Positions 60,360 to 64,000 of a stretch of 64,000 bases of DNA are shown here, piece after piece. The number at the start of each line of letters is the position of its first letter. Position 1 is the first letter of the stretch. The stretch lies in the NCBI GenBank assembly GCA_965247395.1, contig OZ252012.1:1550001-1614000 (forward strand), written 5' to 3'. The position numbers and the translations under genes are program-made. A model generated the notes under the pieces. The model saw nothing but the letters and a program-made list of their open reading frames with translations. It was not told where the DNA came from and ran no database searches. Source of the stretch: CAYRJD01 sp965247395. GTDB taxonomy: Bacteria; Actinomycetota; Acidimicrobiia; Acidimicrobiales; Poriferisodalaceae.

Positions 60360-61487
60360 ATGAAAAAGCTTGTTGGTAAGGATCAGACGTATCGTCGCCG
60401 GTCACCACTCTTCGCGCTGTTTGCTGTTTTGCTGACAGTTGCGCTGCTTGGAGCGGCCTGCGGAAGCGATGACGCGGATGAGACGGTTGAACCCGCTGAA
60501 GGTAGTACTGAGACTGACGAGCCAACAGCTTCCGGCGAGCAAGGACCCAGGTTTGTAATAGGCCTGGTTACCGACACAGGCAGAGTTGACGACAAGAGTT
60601 TCAACCAGTCTGCTTGGGAAGGTGTGCAAGAGGGGGCTGATGGCTTGTCCGACGAAGGTGTAGACGTCGAATTTTCATACATAGAGACAGTGGCCGCTAA
60701 GGACTACGCAAGCAACATTGGCCTGTTTTTGGATAACGAGGTCGACGTTCTTGTGACCGTTGGTTTCGGGTTGGGCGAAGCGACCTTTACTGCTGCGCAA
60801 GAAAACCCTGACGTCATGTTCATCGGCGTTGACCAGTTTCTCGGTGACGACTCTCTTCCCAATTTGACTGGCTTGATCTTTGAGGAGGCCAAGTCGGGCT
60901 TCTTAGCTGGAGCTCTGGCCGGATTACTGACCACGACCAACAAGGTCGGAGCCGTGCTAGGCACCGACCTAGTGCCACCGGTCGTGGCCTTCAAGGTGGG
61001 TTGGGAAAATGGTGCCCGCTACACCAACCCGGCGGTGGAGGTGATCTCTACGTATCACCCGGGTGGACTTGACACCGCTTTCAACGATCCAGAGTGGGGT
61101 GCAACAACCGCTCGCCAAGCGCTTGATCAGGGCGCTGACATCATTTTCGGTGCAGGTGGAAGCACAGGTAACGGAGCTCTTATTGAGGTCGCCAGCCAGC
61201 CTGGCGCACTTTGCGTGGGCGTTGATACCGATCAGTGGCTAACCGTGCCAGAGGCACGACCGTGCCTAGTGACGAGCGCTCAAAAGTTGATTACTCCAAG
61301 CGTGGCTGAACTCATCTGGAGCGCTTATGACGGTGTTTTCCCGGCGGGTAACTACGTGGGTGAAGTTGGGCTGTCACCGTTTTACGACTTTGACGAACTC
61401 GTTACCCCTGATATCCGTGCCTCGTTAGCCGCAATTGAGGATGCCTTAGCGGCTGGCCTCATTAGCACTGGCTATCCGGTCGAATAA
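60360..61487 (+). CDS. Bmp/PnrA-type nucleoside-binding lipoprotein, copy 1
   Basis: 375 residues, same protein as the gene at 62676. Lipobox LGAACG with Cys34, Ser/Asp/Glu-rich linker, then the PnrA/TmpC fold: FVIGLVTDTGRVDDKSFNQSAWEGVQE, VGFGLGEATFTAAQENPDVMFIGVDQF, DIIFGAGGSTGNGALIEV, CVGVDTDQW. Substrate-binding part of an ABC importer, probably for purine nucleosides. Compared with copy 2 the leader lost aaggtt, removing the Shine-Dalgarno, so expression may be reduced. Confidence 0.92.
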   Translation: MKKLVGKDQTYRRRSPLFALFAVLLTVALLGAACGSDDADETVEPAEGSTETDEPTASGEQGPRFVIGLVTDTGRVDDKSFNQSAWEGVQEGADGLSDEGVDVEFSYIETVAAKDYASNIGLFLDNEVDVLVTVGFGLGEATFTAAQENPDVMFIGVDQFLGDDSLPNLTGLIFEEAKSGFLAGALAGLLTTTNKVGAVLGTDLVPPVVAFKVGWENGARYTNPAVEVISTYHPGGLDTAFNDPEWGATTARQALDQGADIIFGAGGSTGNGALIEVASQPGALCVGVDTDQWLTVPEARPCLVTSAQKLITPSVAELIWSAYDGVFPAGNYVGEVGLSPFYDFDELVTPDIRASLAAIEDALAAGLISTGYPVE

Positions 61488-61526
61488 CTGAGCTAGCAGC
61501 CGCTAGCGGCAGGGCACTGCGCGCTA

Positions 61527-61919
61527 ATGCAAGAAAATAACACCGACGCCAGCAGCGATACCGCTGCCGGTGGCGGTCGTCCCAACACCGGTTTACTGGC
61601 TGCAGTGCTGCGACCAGCAGTGGTTCCAGTGGTGGCCGTGCTGTTGGGACTGGTGATCTCCGCTGTTCTGATCACGTTTCAGGGCAACTCCTTTCTTACC
61701 GCTTACAAGGCGCTGCTCGATGGCGGCTTAGGCAACGCCGACGCCATCTTGCGAACGCTCCAAAAGTCCACGCCACTCATCTTTGGTGGGTTGGCGGTGG
61801 CCTTTGCGTTTAAGGCAGGCATGTTCAACATCGGCGGTCAAGGCCAGCTCTTAGTTGGCGCCGCCTTCGCTATGGGAAGCATCAAACCAACAGCGGTACG
61901 GCAGCGTGAAGCAGACTAG
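61527..61919 (+). pseudogene. truncated ABC transporter permease, copy 1
   Basis: 130 residues. The first about 120 match the start of a Bmp-type (BmpB/YufP-like) permease: LGLVISAVLITFQGNSFLTAYKALL, TLQKSTPLIFGGLAVAFAFKAGMFNIGGQGQLLVGAAFAMG. Then it runs into KPTAVRQREAD and stops at the duplication junction. A functional permease of this family has over 300 residues, so this is a broken copy; the full gene presumably begins at 63843. Confidence 0.8.
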
Positions 61920-61934
61920 AGACAGCCAACAGAT

Positions 61935-61960
61935 TGCCTGCCGCCGCCGCTGGGCAGGCA
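61935..61960 (+). terminator. hairpin at the duplication junction
   Basis: TGCCTGCC and GGCAGGCA form an 8-bp perfect stem with a 10-base loop just after the truncated permease. No T-run follows; it may be a terminator remnant or a recombination-related hairpin. Confidence 0.3.
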
Positions 61961-62027
61961 GTGTGTGCGGTGGTCTTGCGCTAGTTCTGTAGCGGGTTCA
62001 CAAAATGTGTGGGAAGTGCCGCGTGCC

Positions 62028-62159
62028 GCGGACGGTGAAGGACAAGGTATTACCGACCCGGAAAAGCGTGAACGAATTGGGCCTGACCAAATAACGCGCT
62101 TCGCGCGGCACGCGGCAGCACTAGATCAGGCGGCAGCGAATACCAAGCAAGGCAAATAG
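62028..62159 (+). pseudogene. duplicated 3' fragment of ccr
   Basis: The last 43 residues of Ccr (DGEGQGITDPEKRERIGPDQ and onward to KQGK) in the same frame and followed by the same stop, preceded by unrelated sequence. It marks the left edge of duplication copy 2. The product would lack all functional domains. Confidence 0.85.
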
Positions 62160-62169
62160 GGTCTAACTG

Positions 62170-62571
62170 ATGTTGTTGACCGAGATTGACCACGTGGCGA
62201 TCGCAGTTCATGACCTTGACGAAGCTGTGGCTTACTACGAAAAGGCGTTCAGCGCAGAGGTCGCTCATCGTGAAACCGTTGAAAGCGACGGAATAGAAGA
62301 AGCGCTGCTGACAGTGGCCGAAAGCTTCATTCAGCTCATTACCCCAACGCGTGACGATTCACCGATTGCCAAGTACCTTGACAAAAATGGTGAGGGACTT
62401 CATCACGTCGGCTACCGAGTGGATGATTGCGCAGATGCGCTAGCCGCAATGGTCGCTGCGGGAGCAACTCCTATCGACACCGTGCCACGACCTGGCTCGC
62501 GCAATACGACCGTAGCGTTCGTGCACCCCAAAGGTAACCTCGGCACGCTCATTGAGTTAGTCCAGGCTTAG
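62170..62571 (+). CDS. mce: methylmalonyl-CoA/ethylmalonyl-CoA epimerase
   Basis: 133 residues, normal family length, vicinal-oxygen-chelate fold. MLLTEIDHVAIAVHDLDEAV gives the first metal-binding His8; HHVGYRVDD gives the second (His79/80 region); the end RNTTVAFVHPKGNLGTLIELVQ has the final Glu ligand. It inverts C2 of methylmalonyl-CoA or ethylmalonyl-CoA and fits with Ccr in the ethylmalonyl-CoA pathway. It starts 10 bases after the duplicated ccr stop. Confidence 0.92.
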   Translation: MLLTEIDHVAIAVHDLDEAVAYYEKAFSAEVAHRETVESDGIEEALLTVAESFIQLITPTRDDSPIAKYLDKNGEGLHHVGYRVDDCADALAAMVAAGATPIDTVPRPGSRNTTVAFVHPKGNLGTLIELVQA

Positions 62572-62675
62572 CTAGTCGCTTAGCCTGATCGCTTGGCTAC
62601 TTGCTAATTGCTGCGATAGTCGCGCAAACCCAAACCACTCAAACCAATTAACAAAACCCATTGAAAGGTTCATAA

Positions 62676-63803
62676 ATGAAAAAGCTTGTTGGTAAGGATC
62701 AGACGTATCGTCGCCGGTCACCACTCTTCGCGCTGTTTGCTGTTTTGCTGACAGTTGCGCTGCTTGGAGCGGCCTGCGGAAGCGATGACGCGGATGAGAC
62801 GGTTGAACCCGCTGAAGGTAGTACTGAGACTGACGAGCCAACAGCTTCCGGCGAGCAAGGACCCAGGTTTGTAATAGGCCTGGTTACCGACACAGGCAGA
62901 GTTGACGACAAGAGTTTCAACCAGTCTGCTTGGGAAGGTGTGCAAGAGGGGGCTGATGGCTTGTCCGACGAAGGTGTAGACGTCGAATTTTCATACATAG
63001 AGACAGTGGCCGCTAAGGACTACGCAAGCAACATTGGCCTGTTTTTGGATAACGAGGTCGACGTTCTTGTGACCGTTGGTTTCGGGTTGGGCGAAGCGAC
63101 CTTTACTGCTGCGCAAGAAAACCCTGACGTCATGTTCATCGGCGTTGACCAGTTTCTCGGTGACGACTCTCTTCCCAATTTGACTGGCTTGATCTTTGAG
63201 GAGGCCAAGTCGGGCTTCTTAGCTGGAGCTCTGGCCGGATTACTGACCACGACCAACAAGGTCGGAGCCGTGCTAGGCACCGACCTAGTGCCACCGGTCG
63301 TGGCCTTCAAGGTGGGTTGGGAAAATGGTGCCCGCTACACCAACCCGGCGGTGGAGGTGATCTCTACGTATCACCCGGGTGGACTTGACACCGCTTTCAA
63401 CGATCCAGAGTGGGGTGCAACAACCGCTCGCCAAGCGCTTGATCAGGGCGCTGACATCATTTTCGGTGCAGGTGGAAGCACAGGTAACGGAGCTCTTATT
63501 GAGGTCGCCAGCCAGCCTGGCGCACTTTGCGTGGGCGTTGATACCGATCAGTGGCTAACCGTGCCAGAGGCACGACCGTGCCTAGTGACGAGCGCTCAAA
63601 AGTTGATTACTCCAAGCGTGGCTGAACTCATCTGGAGCGCTTATGACGGTGTTTTCCCGGCGGGTAACTACGTGGGTGAAGTTGGGCTGTCACCGTTTTA
63701 CGACTTTGACGAACTCGTTACCCCTGATATCCGTGCCTCGTTAGCCGCAATTGAGGATGCCTTAGCGGCTGGCCTCATTAGCACTGGCTATCCGGTCGAA
63801 TAA
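62676..63803 (+). CDS. Bmp/PnrA-type nucleoside-binding lipoprotein, copy 2
   Basis: 375 residues, identical in protein sequence to the copy at 60360-61487. Here the leader has GAAAGG eight bases before the ATG, giving a normal translation start. Lipobox Cys34 and the same PnrA/TmpC ligand-binding domain. The permease gene follows after 39 bases, so this copy heads a working ABC importer operon. Confidence 0.94.
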   Translation: MKKLVGKDQTYRRRSPLFALFAVLLTVALLGAACGSDDADETVEPAEGSTETDEPTASGEQGPRFVIGLVTDTGRVDDKSFNQSAWEGVQEGADGLSDEGVDVEFSYIETVAAKDYASNIGLFLDNEVDVLVTVGFGLGEATFTAAQENPDVMFIGVDQFLGDDSLPNLTGLIFEEAKSGFLAGALAGLLTTTNKVGAVLGTDLVPPVVAFKVGWENGARYTNPAVEVISTYHPGGLDTAFNDPEWGATTARQALDQGADIIFGAGGSTGNGALIEVASQPGALCVGVDTDQWLTVPEARPCLVTSAQKLITPSVAELIWSAYDGVFPAGNYVGEVGLSPFYDFDELVTPDIRASLAAIEDALAAGLISTGYPVE

Positions 63804-63842
63804 CTGAGCTAGCAGCCGCTAGCGGCAGGGCACTGCGCGCTA

Positions 63843-64000
63843 ATGCAAGAAAATAACACCGACGCCAGCAGCGATACCGCTGCCGGTGGCGGTCGTCCCA
63901 ACACCGGTTTACTGGCTGCAGTGCTGCGGCCAGCAGTGGTTCCAGTGGTGGCCGTGCTGTTGGGACTGGTGATCTCCGCTGTTCTGATCACGTTTCAGGG
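63843..64000 (+). CDS. ABC transporter permease, Bmp/nucleoside type (partial)
   Basis: Starts MQENNTDASSDTAAGGGRPN and continues GLLAAVLRPAVVPVVAVLLG into the first membrane helix, cut by the window edge after 52 codons. Nearly identical to the start of the gene at 61527. It would be the membrane channel partner of the lipoprotein. Confidence 0.85.
   Translation, partial: MQENNTDASSDTAAGGGRPNTGLLAAVLRPAVVPVVAVLLGLVISAVLITFQ

Larger units (their letters stand above)
59907..61890 (+). repeat. tandem duplication, copy 1
   Basis: Nearly identical to 62028-64000 and beyond: the ccr 3' end, epimerase, Bmp lipoprotein and permease start are all repeated, at an offset of 2121 bases on the left and 2316 after net loss of 195 bases in copy 1. 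Only a few substitutions are seen (e.g. 61613 A versus G). The copy 1 permease frame departs from the expected family sequence near 61885, which I take as the junction. Confidence 0.9.
62028..64000 (+). repeat. tandem duplication, copy 2 (runs off the window)
   Basis: Counterpart of 59907 onward. Here the epimerase and leader of the lipoprotein gene are intact, so this copy is closer to the ancestral state between ccr end and permease, while copy 1 carries the deletions. Right boundary lies beyond the window. Confidence 0.9.

Overview
The window comes from an actinomycete-type genome of moderate GC (mid-50s by eye), most plausibly class Acidimicrobiia; the class is inferred and the phylum is well supported. 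Phylum evidence: recF-DUF721-gyrB-gyrA followed by a DUF3566 membrane protein, a DUF3499 protein, CrgA beside a PASTA kinase, FHA and PP2C genes, a mycothiol-dependent maleylpyruvate isomerase-like enzyme, three F420/luciferase-like oxidoreductases, and an actinobacterial small SRP RNA.

Layout. 1-1.1 kb: AT-richer edge with a partial gene and a lipoprotein. 1.1-8.7 kb: recF, DUF721, gyrB, gyrA, a TadE/G-like pseudopilin-type protein and DUF3566, then tRNA-Ile and a 46-residue protein. 9-24 kb: an NAD-binding dehydrogenase with a duplicated start region, a mycothiol-type enzyme, lgt, two large helicases (Lhr type and HelD/HelR type), two LLM oxidoreductases, an MFS carrier, tRNA-Ala and an exonuclease-BRCT protein. 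24.1-29.6 kb: an accessory island with an unknown protein, an AAA/DUF4143 ATPase preceded by an array of phased 23-bp repeats, a decayed N-6 DNA methylase fragment, and a two-gene restriction-modification module. The methyltransferase of that module is knocked out of frame by a G10 tract just after a perfect ribosome binding site. 29.6-32.9 kb: SDR, LLM oxidoreductase and acyl-CoA dehydrogenase, probably one degradation unit. 33-38.6 kb: DUF3499, small proteins, crgA, the pknB-pstP-fhaB signalling operon and tRNA-Leu. 38.7-54 kb: ogt/ada-alkA repair operon, glutaryl-CoA dehydrogenase, persulfide dioxygenase plus sulfurtransferase, AzlCD, PAC2, aroC, a TSUP exporter, a MalY-type lyase, SURF1, an S9 peptidase and exonuclease VII. 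54.1-58.1 kb: two tRNA-Ser genes, tadA, SRP RNA, dnaX and recR. 58.2-64 kb: an unknown protein, crotonyl-CoA carboxylase/reductase, and a tandem duplication of [ccr 3' end - methylmalonyl-CoA epimerase - Bmp nucleoside-binding lipoprotein - ABC permease 5' end]; the first epimerase copy and first permease are broken.

The chromosome is mostly replication, repair, RNA maturation and envelope signalling genes with short operons and 4-bp overlaps. Two features recur: short tandem repeats (12, 15, 23, 30 and 38 bp units) inside and between genes, and frequent CTAG/GCTAGC words. The strongest candidates for something new are the homopolymer-switched methyltransferase, the phased repeat array next to the ATPase, and the tRNA-Ser/tadA junction, where the start codon lies one nucleotide from the tRNA end.
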